Of a stretch of 64,000 bases of DNA, positions 1 to 9,285 are shown one piece after another. The notes beneath the pieces are model-generated. The model did not search any database and had not been told where the DNA came from. It saw only the letters and a program-made list of their open reading frames with translations. Within the stretch, counting starts at the first letter, position 1. Each line of letters begins with the position of its first letter. Origin of the DNA: Otis tarda (lineage: Eukaryota; Chordata; Aves; Otidiformes; Otididae); the NCBI GenBank assembly GCA_026413225.1, contig CM048572.1, positions 9,052,001 to 9,116,000 of the forward strand, in the 5' to 3' direction. The position numbers and the translations under genes are program-made.

Positions 1-119
1 CTTTTTTTTTTTTTTTAATTCTCTAAGTGCTTCACTTCTGATTCACCTTCAGTATTATTGCCTAAAATGGGCTAGTTTTAAAATTCCAGGCTTACTCTCT
101 TTTAGTGTGTTTTAAATTA

Positions 120-148
120 GGGGGGGGGGGGGAACCAACCAACCAACA
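120..148. repeat. G13 homopolymer followed by four AACC-type units
   Basis: Thirteen consecutive G residues (120-132) are followed directly by a short tetranucleotide run (AACC repeated, 133-148). It is a simple-sequence tract. An uninterrupted G13 could form a parallel quadruplex between strands and is prone to sequencing and length error, so the exact length should be treated with caution. Confidence 0.85.
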
Positions 149-1082
149 ATTTATCACAAACAGCAATAAGATACAGCTATAGTGCAAGGTCTAGTTAGAC
201 ACTTTAGTCATATGACCTTCATCTTTGCAAGGATCTATTGTTACATTCCATTTATTTTTGTCAATATTGACATCTGACCATGGACACAAAATGATCTTTT
301 TTCTTGCCTATACTCTCCTGTCCAACTTTGCATTAAGAAAGCAATTGAAAAGCCTAATGCATGGAAAGTGAATCTTTTGTATTCACTATAATGCCCAATT
401 TTTCCTTTGGAGTTACCAAAGCTGTCCAAACAAGAGCTAGATTTTCCCTTTCAGGAGAGAATAATGGAAACTTTAAATGAAATCAGAAGGTTACTTGACC
501 TGTTAGAAACTCTGAGGTAAAACTGATGTGAAATTATAACGTAAAGCCATATGAGGCTGTTATATATAAACCATAGTGCATTATACAATCTCGTATTTTC
601 AACACAGCTAAAAATGAAAAAGCTCAGAAACTTGTAATGATTATGCCAGCTGCTAAACGATCATATTTTGTGTTGTTGCCAGGATGTGAACTTGAATATG
701 ATTTTAATTCAATTTACTCACAGCGAAAGATTGATTATGAACAATCAATCCATCAAAAGGCCTTTGAAATAACTGAAAAATATTGCTGCTTGAAACTGAA
801 TTTTACTCAACACTTTGCAAGATGAGTCCTAAGTACATCCTGCTCACCCCACACACATTTCCACCCCCAAAGCAAATTTTGAACTCCTGAACCTCAGCAG
901 CATTTTTACATGCATCAAGTCCTAAAAGTGGCAAACAGCTTCAGATATTTGGAGTCCAGCTATAGCACTGACATAGAAGGACTGTCAGAAAGCAGTGATT
1001 CCACCTAAGAGAACACAACCCCTTCCTCTTAGACATCTTCCCAACCTCTGGTGGGAGATTACAGTGAAACAGAGAGGGGGAG

Positions 1083-1105
1083 AAAAAAAAAAAAAAAAAA
1101 AAAAA
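1083..1105. repeat. A23 homopolymer
   Basis: There are 23 consecutive A residues following a short AG-rich lead. No recognisable retroposed sequence precedes it, so it reads as a mononucleotide microsatellite rather than a retrogene tail. Confidence 0.9.
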
Positions 1106-1405
1106 GCTGATTTTCGCCCACTCCAGCAGATCTAAACCCATGGCTCTACCACCGAACACACAGCAGAGATGAAGTTGGTACTTTTTCTTCAGATTAGCTT
1201 GGAGTGTGCTAAATAAAGCACCATGGTCAAATCCTGGAACTGAATCAGAAGGAACAGCATTTACTGCATTAAGTCTTCTTCTGTCCCCCTAATGTTCTGT
1301 GATAGGCGTCCAGAAAGAAAGAAGGTTGTGCTGTGTTTTTTTAAGAGAAGGTAAAAAAGGCAAAAATTGGGTTTGTAGCCATTTTACAATTAAAACCATT
1401 TAACA

Positions 1406-1504
1406 TCACCTTGTCCATCTGCTGTACTTGTTCAGCAAGACAGAGTTGGGGATGTGCTCGTACTCATCATCGCTAGAGAAGGAATCACCCTGCATAAGAC
1501 CACT
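1406..1504 (-). CDS. Candidate last coding exon (acidic C-terminal tail), unidentified gene
   Basis: On the minus strand a CAG acceptor (the AG is at 1505-1506) is followed by a 33-codon open frame ending in TGA at 1406-1408. The peptide is strongly hydrophilic, with an acidic stretch SSDDEYE and a basic end KYSRWTR. It starts in phase 0. This agrees with the phase-0 end of the candidate exon at 1944-1993. If the 2399-2496 exon were spliced directly here instead (phase 1), the frame would stop after six codons, so two endings are possible. I do not recognise the protein. A cytosolic tail after the upstream hydrophobic segment is an inference. The acceptor is moderate (AT-rich, few long pyrimidine runs). 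A chance open frame cannot be excluded without RNA or conservation data. Confidence 0.35.
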   Translation of the reverse strand, partial: SGLMQGDSFSSDDEYEHIPNSVLLNKYSRWTR

Positions 1505-1943
1505 CTGAATTATAACATGATTACAGTTATTACTGCACAGTTCTATAGTAAACTAAACATGCTTTTTAGTTTTAAAGAGAGGGCAGAACTTATTATGAAG
1601 ATGATGAGTAATACATGAGTATATTGCTATATATTCATTGCAAGCTCATAATTTCCCAGCGTTATACAAATGGGAATAGGAGTCTGTCTCAATCTGCCTT
1701 CCACCCAAATGAACACATTCTGAACAGGCAAAGTCAGTGCAACACAAATCATTTTGTATAGTCATGAAACACGTCACATACTTTGGGAACTCTTTGTTAA
1801 AAATAGGTTAAAAAAAAAGCATATTTCAAACTTTTTTTTAATAAATATTTTTTTAATTACACAAGAATTAAAGGAATGGGTGATATTGTCACTGCTTAGA
1901 AGGGTGTTTGCCCTTTAAGCCAAGTGTCTTTTTGTCTTTCTAC

Positions 1944-1993
1944 ATGCATTTCGCCACCATTTCTTTTTGATGAAAGTGTTTTCTCCCCCAGTT
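1944..1993 (-). CDS. Candidate internal (or alternative terminal) exon of the left-end gene
   Basis: A TGCAG acceptor (AG at 1994-1995 on the minus strand) opens a frame that completes the split codon left by the 2399-2496 exon (phase 1) to give Glu, then reads LGEKTLSSKRNGGEMH. A weak GTAGAA donor at 1938-1943 would close the exon at phase 0, matching the last exon. If the donor is not used, the frame runs on and stops at TAA 1896-1898, making this a terminal exon. An ATTAAA-type polyadenylation hexamer on the minus strand lies about 60 bases beyond that stop. The polypyrimidine tract is poor, so this is the weakest link in the chain. The peptide is lysine- and serine-rich and has no recognisable domain. 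Confidence 0.28.
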
Positions 1994-2208
1994 CTGCACA
2001 TTAGGTTGACAATGCACAGAATTGCCAGACAGTTTTGTCGCTTATGCCATAGACTTTACTGTTCCTTTGAACCTTGCTCAGCGTAAAAGAAGTTTTTCTT
2101 AATAAGTAGTTGTTCATCCTTTGATATGCACATCTGGATGTGCCTCTTATCTGCAACATGGTAATGCTGCTTCCTGAAGATAATGATAAAAGAACAACTG
2201 CAAATAAC

Positions 2209-2250
2209 AAAAAAGAAAAAAGAAAAAAGAAAAAAAGAAAAAAAGAAAAG
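2209..2250. repeat. (A5-7 G)n purine microsatellite
   Basis: Runs of five to seven A separated by single G repeat about six times. It is a simple purine tract lying inside the candidate intron between 1994 and 2398. It produces spurious lysine- or phenylalanine-rich open frames and has no coding meaning. Confidence 0.9.
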
Positions 2251-2398
2251 CCCCAAATGTCTTCAAATTTCTTTAAAAAAAATTATTGACGTGGAGAAAA
2301 GAATAAAACTCCTCTAATTTCTTTGACCTTTTATAACAGCTAAACAAATAAACAAACAAACCCCCAAACAGAACAAAGAAAACAGCTGAAAGATTTAC

Positions 2399-2496
2399 CT
2401 ATAGGAATCAATGGCATTGTAAGTGTGATGATATTCATGTCTTTGAAAAGTCTTGCATAGCTCAAATAAGACCTTGTTTGGCTCTCAATTTGCTGC
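2399..2496 (-). CDS. Candidate internal coding exon, helical segment, unidentified gene
   Basis: This has the best splice signals of the left-end cluster. The minus-strand acceptor has a long T-rich tract ending in TTATAG (AG at 2497-2498), and the donor is ATAG|GTAAAT (GT at 2397-2398). The exon is 98 bp, entering with one base of a split codon and leaving at phase 1. It encodes 32 complete codons beginning QQIESQTRSYLSYARLFKDM and ending in a hydrophobic MPLIPI. Only this frame is consistent with the neighbour at 2749-2867, whose last two bases (TG) plus the first G here make a Trp codon. The intron between the two is 252 bp. I cannot name the family. Confidence 0.45.
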
Positions 2497-2748
2497 CTAT
2501 AACAAATCAAAACAGAAATATGAGTAATCACCAATTCAAAAACATATTTCCCAGTGCAGCTGATGAACTGCTGAGGAGGAAAAACCAAACCTCTGTGACT
2601 GGGACCAAGCTCTTCCAGTGTAGGATGCTGTACTGTATTTTGTATCATGGAATTTGCAATATTTTCTTTAACTTTTAAAGTAAACTTTAATCGTGCCTCC
2701 ACCAGTTCTCCAATCATTTCTAATCTCTGTTTCTTCATCTATTTTCAC

Positions 2749-2867
2749 CACTGGGAGTTGAGGAAAACAGTTGGCAGGATCAACCCCACCGCACACAATA
2801 CGCTGCCGAGATGTGTGATCCCCAGCACTTTCCTGCATAAGATGTGATTTGCCTTTTCATTAACTAC
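2749..2867 (-). CDS. Candidate exon with a hydrophobic transmembrane-like segment
   Basis: The minus-strand acceptor is TTTGTTTTAG (AG at 2868-2869) and the donor is CAGTG|GTGAAA (GT at 2747-2748). The exon is 119 bp, phase 0 in and phase 2 out, and open in one frame only; the other two stop within the first three codons. It starts VVNEKANHILCRKVLG and continues with about 20 mostly hydrophobic residues (GSVLCAVGLILPTVFL), the length of one membrane span. It contains several CpG-bearing codons that stay in frame, unlike the AT-rich surroundings. The next exon follows in phase. The most economical reading is a single-pass membrane protein, but the protein is unidentified and the gene model unproven. 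Confidence 0.42.
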
Positions 2868-3496
2868 CTAAAACAAAGTGCTCCAAATAAAAAGTTTCCA
2901 GGTCCCAAAGTTAGGCCAAATCCACAGAAACCTCTGCTTTCCCCATGCCATGCAGCTGAAGCAATTCCCTTATCTCTGTGAATATTTCACAGCTGCTTTT
3001 CCCTGGGCCAAATCAGGAAATGGCGAGTCAAATTTTTTGGTTGCAGCATTCAGTCGTTAGCTCTATCTGCTGCATATGCCCATACAGCGATGATTAAAAG
3101 GTGAACAGCAGAAACTCTGCTTCTTATAAACCTCTGACTGCAACCGCAGGGCTGCGGACCGAGGTGCCGTTCCAAGTACTGAATACACCAGAGACTGTGG
3201 TGCTGGATCCTTCTTAGCCTTACAGATAACATTCATGAATTGATCCCTCATTAGTATGCAGCAGGCATGGGAAAATGATAAACTCCTATTAACACTGTCA
3301 TGGCAACTGAAAAAATGGCTGCTTTGGAAGAACAAGGTCCACAACAGAAGAAAAGCAAAGGCCTCTTTCCTTTCTTCTGTTTGACATCTGTTGTTTAACA
3401 TACAAAATTGTATTATAGTGACACACACTAGCACAGGCATAGTTAAAGGTTTGTCAGTGATTGTTATCATTATCAGCTCCTATTTTCAGGGCTTAC

Positions 3497-3552
3497 GTGG
3501 CTCATCTCGGAAATTTCACTCTGGGCTGCAACCTGTCGTACAGCATTTCAGC
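3497..3552 (-). other. Candidate 5' exon carrying a start codon for the left-end gene
   Basis: On the minus strand a strong acceptor (TTTTGCTTCTAG, AG at 3553-3554) and a GTAAGC donor (GT at 3495-3496) bound a 56-bp exon. In the frame required by the 2749-2867 exon there is a TGA near its 5' edge, then an open run containing ATG (3503-3505) with G at -3, giving Met-Ser-His before the donor. It would therefore be mostly 5' UTR plus the first three codons, and the protein would be about 124 residues. Alternatively a weaker internal acceptor (exon start 3525) gives a 29-bp coding exon with no stop, allowing upstream coding exons. I cannot decide between these from sequence alone. Confidence 0.28.
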
Positions 3553-6500
3553 CTAGAAGCAAAATTTATTGTATAGATTTTGTCTAGATTATGGCTGAGC
3601 AGAGAACAAAAAGAAAAGTGGCCATTAACTAATTCTCCTTTGTGACAAGACCTCAGAAGATATACTGTACTTTTTTTTTTTTAAACCAAGTTAACTTAAA
3701 TACAACTTTCAAGAAATTTAAAAGTCCAAGATCAATTTAAAAAATCCCATCAATTTTTAGGGTGACATAGGTACCTAAATCAGTTAGACACATTATATTT
3801 TTTTATTGTTAAAATATTATGAATGGGTAATCTACATATTTGATATTAATTACAATTTTGCCGTAATCTACTGAGTTTACTTCCAGAATAAACCATTTGT
3901 GCCATTTCCTACTGACATAGTTCTTAACGTGGATTTTTACCACGTATAGATAATACCTCATGTTGTACCTGGCTTTGCAGTTCTGGTGACCTTGGGGCTC
4001 AATTTTCTTGTTTTTAAACTGAGGAAAATTACCTATAGTTATAAAATATTACATCTGTCACCCAGTGAAGCAGAAGAAGTGCTAAGTATTGTCACGGAGT
4101 CCAAATTGATTGGTCAGAGATTCAAAAGGCTAATAATTAGTCTCCCTTCCTCGTTAACCGAATCAAACCAAGGGAAATCCATAGGCTGTGATGTCGTACT
4201 CATGAGGGGCTGCAGGAGGGGAGGGTCTCGCCCCCCGGGGCCAGCTTCTGCCCACCTACCCCCGGCTCTGGACTCCCCCAGGGGCAAATTAAACTCCTTC
4301 AAGTCGGCATAAAAAACAACTCCAGTAAAACCATGGGAGGCAATGCAGAGAACTCAGTATCCAGTCTGTTCAGCGAAAGCCCAGATGTCAGCATGCACAA
4401 TTACAGTTTGACAGCTCAAAAAAATATATTAAAACTCTTAATGCCAGATTAGTTTTACCTGGGCCAATTCCCAGTTTGGTTTGTGGTCTGGACACTCCAC
4501 AGCCCTCCCCTCCCAAAGCAGGGGAGCCTGATGCGCTGCTGGTTGTCCCAGCACCCACCAAAAAGCTCCCACGGGGGCCCTCCTTGCAGTTACACTTCTC
4601 ATGTCACATGAAACTGGACTCTAATCAGGGCTTAGTAACTAAAAAATACATAATTAAAGAAATGATTGCCAAATTCTTTGCTATTTTAATCTCTGTGTCA
4701 GGGGTGTTTGCTACCCACACAGCCTAAAAAACCTGCATGCTCAGTTTGTGTTCAGTTACTGTCCCACACTTCTCGCTCAGCAGTGGCCACGAAATCTGGC
4801 CTCTGCTCAGCATCAGGCACCCGGATAGCTTCTGCTTTAGCCCATTAACTGGTTCATTTATAGGATTAATGCTTCCAGTGCTTTATGCTTATGTATTATG
4901 GTCTGAGACGCTGCTAAAGATGTGACAGGAAGAAAACCCAACCCAGTAACAAATCTATCTGTACTGATGATCTGGTTTAGATTTTGTCCCTGTCTCATCT
5001 TCTTCATTTCCATGGACCTGTTGACACACAGGCCCTTCTTCCCATGGCCTCTTGTCCTTCTTTCGGAAGATCCATTTTCTTTTAAATACAGCCTTCTCGT
5101 CTCCTGCTAATCACACACATTCATCTTACCTAAGTTGCCTTTCACTTCTCTTAGCTGCAGCAAGACCCAGGATTTTCTGGCATTAGGACATCTCCTTTTT
5201 ATCCCACAAACTGCTATGGGACACTGCGTCAGAGAAGACTATGAGATCTTTAACAGGTTTCTACATGAGCTACACATGATTTACTTCCTCTACCTTAAAC
5301 AACTGCACCTCTGTTATCTTTTGAAGGGAAGTCTGGAAAACAATAAATTTTGCTAATTATGAAATTTGTGTGAAATAAATCACCTTGTATCTGTAAAATT
5401 TGGTGATTAGCATGCCAAAGAGCAACATTCGCCTGAATACCATCTGCATCTTTCAGAGGTCTATAAAAAATGCATTTTTTTTTTCGTATGCACCTGCATC
5501 TATTAATTGCTTTCCCACAAGAACTCCTCTCCTTAAGACTGAAGCTGTGCTGTGTGCAGATAAATGCACACAGAGGTGATCTAATTTAATTTCCTCTCAT
5601 TAACAGCCTTCCTCCATGGCAACATATCAACTGTGACAATAAGGACACCTGAGTATACACATATTCTGTGCAGTGTCCTTACAGACGAAAACATGTCAAG
5701 CTTATTAAATGAAACAAAAAGAGAATTTTTAAACGTATTTCAAGCAGTTTGCTGAGAGTTACTTGAGCAGGGTAATATTTCAAGCAGAAGACGTGGTCTT
5801 ATATGCAGTTGTAGGCAAGGCCTAGGATTTCAGCCTTTTATAGCTGCTGCTAGATCTTCTTTATCCCTCAAAGATCCCAAACAAAGCAGGGGAGAAGGGC
5901 TGCCTCCTCCTGACACAGCTGAGGGTGGGAGGCGGCAGCAGCCCCAGCCCAGTAAGGGCCAGGGCCAGAGGTGTGAATCCAGCACCGCCATCCTCCCATT
6001 ACTCTCACCCAGTTGTTAACTACAATGCTGGCCCATTTAAATGCTAATATTATTTAGCATGAAACAATCATTCAGGTTGGAGTCCCGGATTTTCTGAGGG
6101 GGGAAAGAAAAAAGAAACTTTGAAAACATTGCCTTGCTGTTCCCCAGGACAGCTCCTCACTCATGTATTTTGGGAGGGACACGCCGACAGTGCCTCACAG
6201 TTGATACACAGGGTTTGATTTTTTAGTTGTCTACATTTTCAGGTAGATCCTTGTTAAACATAGACAAGTTTTGGTTTTACCAATTTTTCTGTCCTTTATC
6301 TGAGTGCAATTTTACACATTTCTTTGTGTCAGATCCCATAACACTCCTGCACGATCTTTGTTATTTTTCAGGGGAAATTTGGAAATGGAAAATCCATCAC
6401 AAATTGCTAAAGTGCAAGTCCCAAGTTGAATTTCATTGTGTCACCCAATTTGTGAAGAGGAGAGGAAGAAGAAAGGTCACAAAACATACTTTTGTGTCTG

Positions 6501-8085
6501 ACCATTTCTTAGATAGCAGTTTCTTTACCGCCTGTGCGTTGAATATCACACCACAAAACCTGCCATTGTTCAGATCCCAGTGGCTGGTTCAGGCAGACAG
6601 CAATCAACACCAAAATAAATCATCACTGAGATTACAAAATCATCTACATGTGCATAGAAATGCTGCACTGAGTTTGCACCACTGGAGCTAAGATAATGCA
6701 CAAAAAGGACAACAAAATCTGCTACTGCCCAGAGAAAAGAACAAAACCAGAAGCCTTTGAGGTGGCCGGACAGGAAAACCAAGTTAGATGAAGAGCTGAA
6801 CAAAACTCCCAGCTTCCTCCTCGCAACACCGACATCCTGGATTTAAAAATTCCTTTCTCAAAGCAATTTAATTCCCTTCAGCCTCCAAAAAAAGAAAACC
6901 TGAAAATGTAAATATGATCCCTTAGTCCCCCATAGCTGCTGAATGAAAAAGATGCTGCTTTGCTGGCCGCTTTCCAGGTGGAAATGATATTCCTGTTTTC
7001 TAGGAAGGGGAAAAAAGATTTGGAGACTGGGCATCTTCATTCACCCCAGCTCCCAGCTGGGTGGGAAGCAGCTGGGAGTACTGGTTGCCCTGGTCCTGGT
7101 ACAGCCTGCCTTGTAGGTCTGCCCTGGAGCTATAGATGTTTGATGCCAAGAGTCACAGAGTGGTTGTCCAAAAATAATACAGACCTCAGTATGGAAAGGA
7201 AAGTAGAGATAAACTGGAGATTTCTCTCCCTGTCCCCTTTTTGGCCTTCTGTATTTTGAACTAGAACAACATTTTGTGCTCCCCTTCTCCCTCCCCATTT
7301 ACTGGTCTGGTAAATGTCTACATGGTTTGGAAATGAACCTGCCAGCCTGCCCTGGAGGTCTGAAAATTCAGAGCACCATCCCAAAGCCCTCTGAAGACAA
7401 TCTGTCTTCGCTGTCATGATTTCACAATTTCAGTGAGATCTGGTTTAGCCCATTTTTAAGCTGCTTTCACATTTATGCATGCTCTGAAACTTGGTGAGAG
7501 AAAGCCACTTGGTCTGGATCTAAAACATGTTATTAAACTTAAATAAAACAACAAAACCAATCGTTGCAAGCTTTTGTTTTCAAATGAGATTTTCTGTCCC
7601 AATTCTGCAGACTCAGGAGGCTGAGAGATTTGGGAAAAACACAGTTATCTACAGTGAATACAAGCCCTGAGCTTGTGAAGACTCATGTATTGCTAGTTCC
7701 CATGCATTTTTGTTTTTGAATTACACGGTATTTCCTTTTAAAAGTTTGTGAAGGAGATGGTACTGCAATTACTTTTTTGGAGCCAACAGAAGCAACACAA
7801 ATTGTGCAACAGAATGAATTTTCATTGATCTGATACTCTTCTGAAATACACTAATATGCCAAGCAAATCTAAATTTATTCCTTCAGAAAATAACTTGTTG
7901 CATTTAGGCCTAGTGACAGTGGGAACGGAGCTGTGCAGAGCTGATACTTTTTTTTTTTTAGTGAAATAAACTAAATACAGTTTGAAATTAAATTACAGTA
8001 CAGGGAACTTAACCAGTACCAGACATTACTTTATAGCACTGCACAAATTAAGAGAAGAATTTGCTTTCTGCTCTGAGAAGTGACC
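3553..8085. other. No gene recognised
   Basis: This is AT-rich non-coding sequence. Open frames up to about 150 codons occur (for example 6227-6691, plus) but lack protein-like composition, splice context or any family I know. A more GC-rich patch lies at 4200-4280 and another at 5930-5990. No clear interspersed repeat was seen. Confidence 0.6.
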
Positions 8086-8378
8086 ATGCAAAAGGCATTT
8101 TGTGCCACACAGTTCTTCTTCCTGGCCCTAACTCAGACATGTAAGTGTTGTTCTCATTTTAGCTGGTTTCCATGGGTGGCAGCACAATTATTCCTGACAA
8201 ATGGTGGTCCAGGACAAGATCCATCTTCTGAAACATGTTTAAAGTCCTGCCTGATTATTCCAGTTCCTCAGATACAATTTTATTCGTTTTAGCCTTGCAG
8301 GATACATGCAGAAAAACTTTCCTCAGCACTGGAAGAGTTTATGAAGTTACAGCAGCTGGGCCAACACCTCTGTTTTGA
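8086..8378 (+). other. Possible two-exon micro-ORF with a signal-peptide-like start
   Basis: An ATG at 8086 opens 18 codons (MQKAFCATQFFFLALTQT) with a hydrophobic core like a secretory signal, ending at a strong donor GTAAGTG at 8141. An acceptor with a T-rich tract ends at TTTTAG (8292). The split codon is completed in phase (Ser), followed by 27 further codons to TGA at 8376-8378. The intron would be 152 bp and the product 46 residues with one Cys in the second part. No family is recognised and no promoter is visible. A chance combination is quite possible. Confidence 0.12.
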
Positions 8379-9224
8379 AGGGTAGACAAAGAGGAAAGCA
8401 GATCCCAAATTCAGTCCACAGAAGGAGGGAAGAAAACCTATTTTGCCTTTCTCTGTAGCAGGTTTATGTCAAGGGCATAAATTGCTGTTTGCCAGGGGCA
8501 AACACCGGGGTTTATTCACAGTTACAGCCAGTTTGGGAGCTGAACAAATGCTCTGCAATAAGCAGGCCCTTGGCACAATTTTCACCACAGTGTTACTGTA
8601 TCGGTACGTTTAAGCCATCAAATTCTAGTAATGACAAATGTCATCTTATCATGCCAGTTTTACAGGTAGTACCTAAAAATTCTCAGACTTGCATTCCCAG
8701 TTCCTATTATTCCAGCGTGCATCAGCAGACTTATTTCACAGCCTGTAACTATCTTTGAATTACATATTACTCCAGAGGCACTTGGTGTCTGCATTTTGTG
8801 TTACAGGCATTTCAAACAGCAACAAAAATAAAAAAGGCTGGTAACTGATGGTGATGAAAGATGCTAAGCTGGCAGCTTAAAGATGGAACGTGCACTATGT
8901 ACCTAGAAATAACAACAGCCCCTAAGGTCAGTCTGACTTGTCCTGTCCCAAAGAGGACATTCGCCAATGTGAATAAAGCTGTTTAATACTCCAGAAACTC
9001 CTTAATAACATTGCCAGTGACAACCATAATAACAAAAATACAGTACACAATGGTTAGAGTGAGACTATCAGTATCTTGGAAAACACCATTAAACAGTAAG
9101 CAAATGAGAATGGTTGTCAGGGATTGCTGCATGCCCAGAGCAAACTCACAGTAGAGACCTAATAATACCAGGAAGTTCCCTTCTGGAGTTATTCCTCTAA
9201 AATGTAATGTTTTGGGAAAGAGGT

Positions 9225-9285
9225 TGCAGTGATTTCTTCATTTTACAAGACAAACACAGCTTAGAGAGGCACTTGGTCTCTACAG
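9225..9285 (-). repeat. Weak MIR-like SINE trace
   Basis: The plus strand reads TTCATTTTACAAGACAAAC followed by a CTTAGAGAGGCACTTGGTC-like string. This recalls the reverse complement of the MIR segment around 'cattttacagatgagg ... gaggcacagagagg'. Only about 50 bases match loosely, so this is tentative. Confidence 0.3.

Larger units (their letters stand above)
1..1405 (-). other. Possible 3' untranslated region of the left-end candidate gene
   Basis: This stretch follows, on the minus strand, the stop codon of the candidate last exon at 1406-1504. It holds no convincing open frame. The only minus-strand AATAAA I see is the TTTATT at 251-256, which would give a 3' UTR of about 1.15 kb. It also contains homopolymer runs at 2-16, 120-132 and 1083-1105. 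The call depends entirely on the gene model being right; otherwise this is plain non-coding DNA. Confidence 0.2.

Noticed and set aside
1406-3552. Assigning the left-end candidate gene to a named membrane protein
   Set aside because: Several names were considered but none could be supported by sequence I can verify, so no gene symbol is given.
5129-5178. Minus-strand donor CTTAG|GTAAGA with a short open frame upstream
   Set aside because: The nearest acceptors lack a pyrimidine tract and the segment has no in-phase partner.
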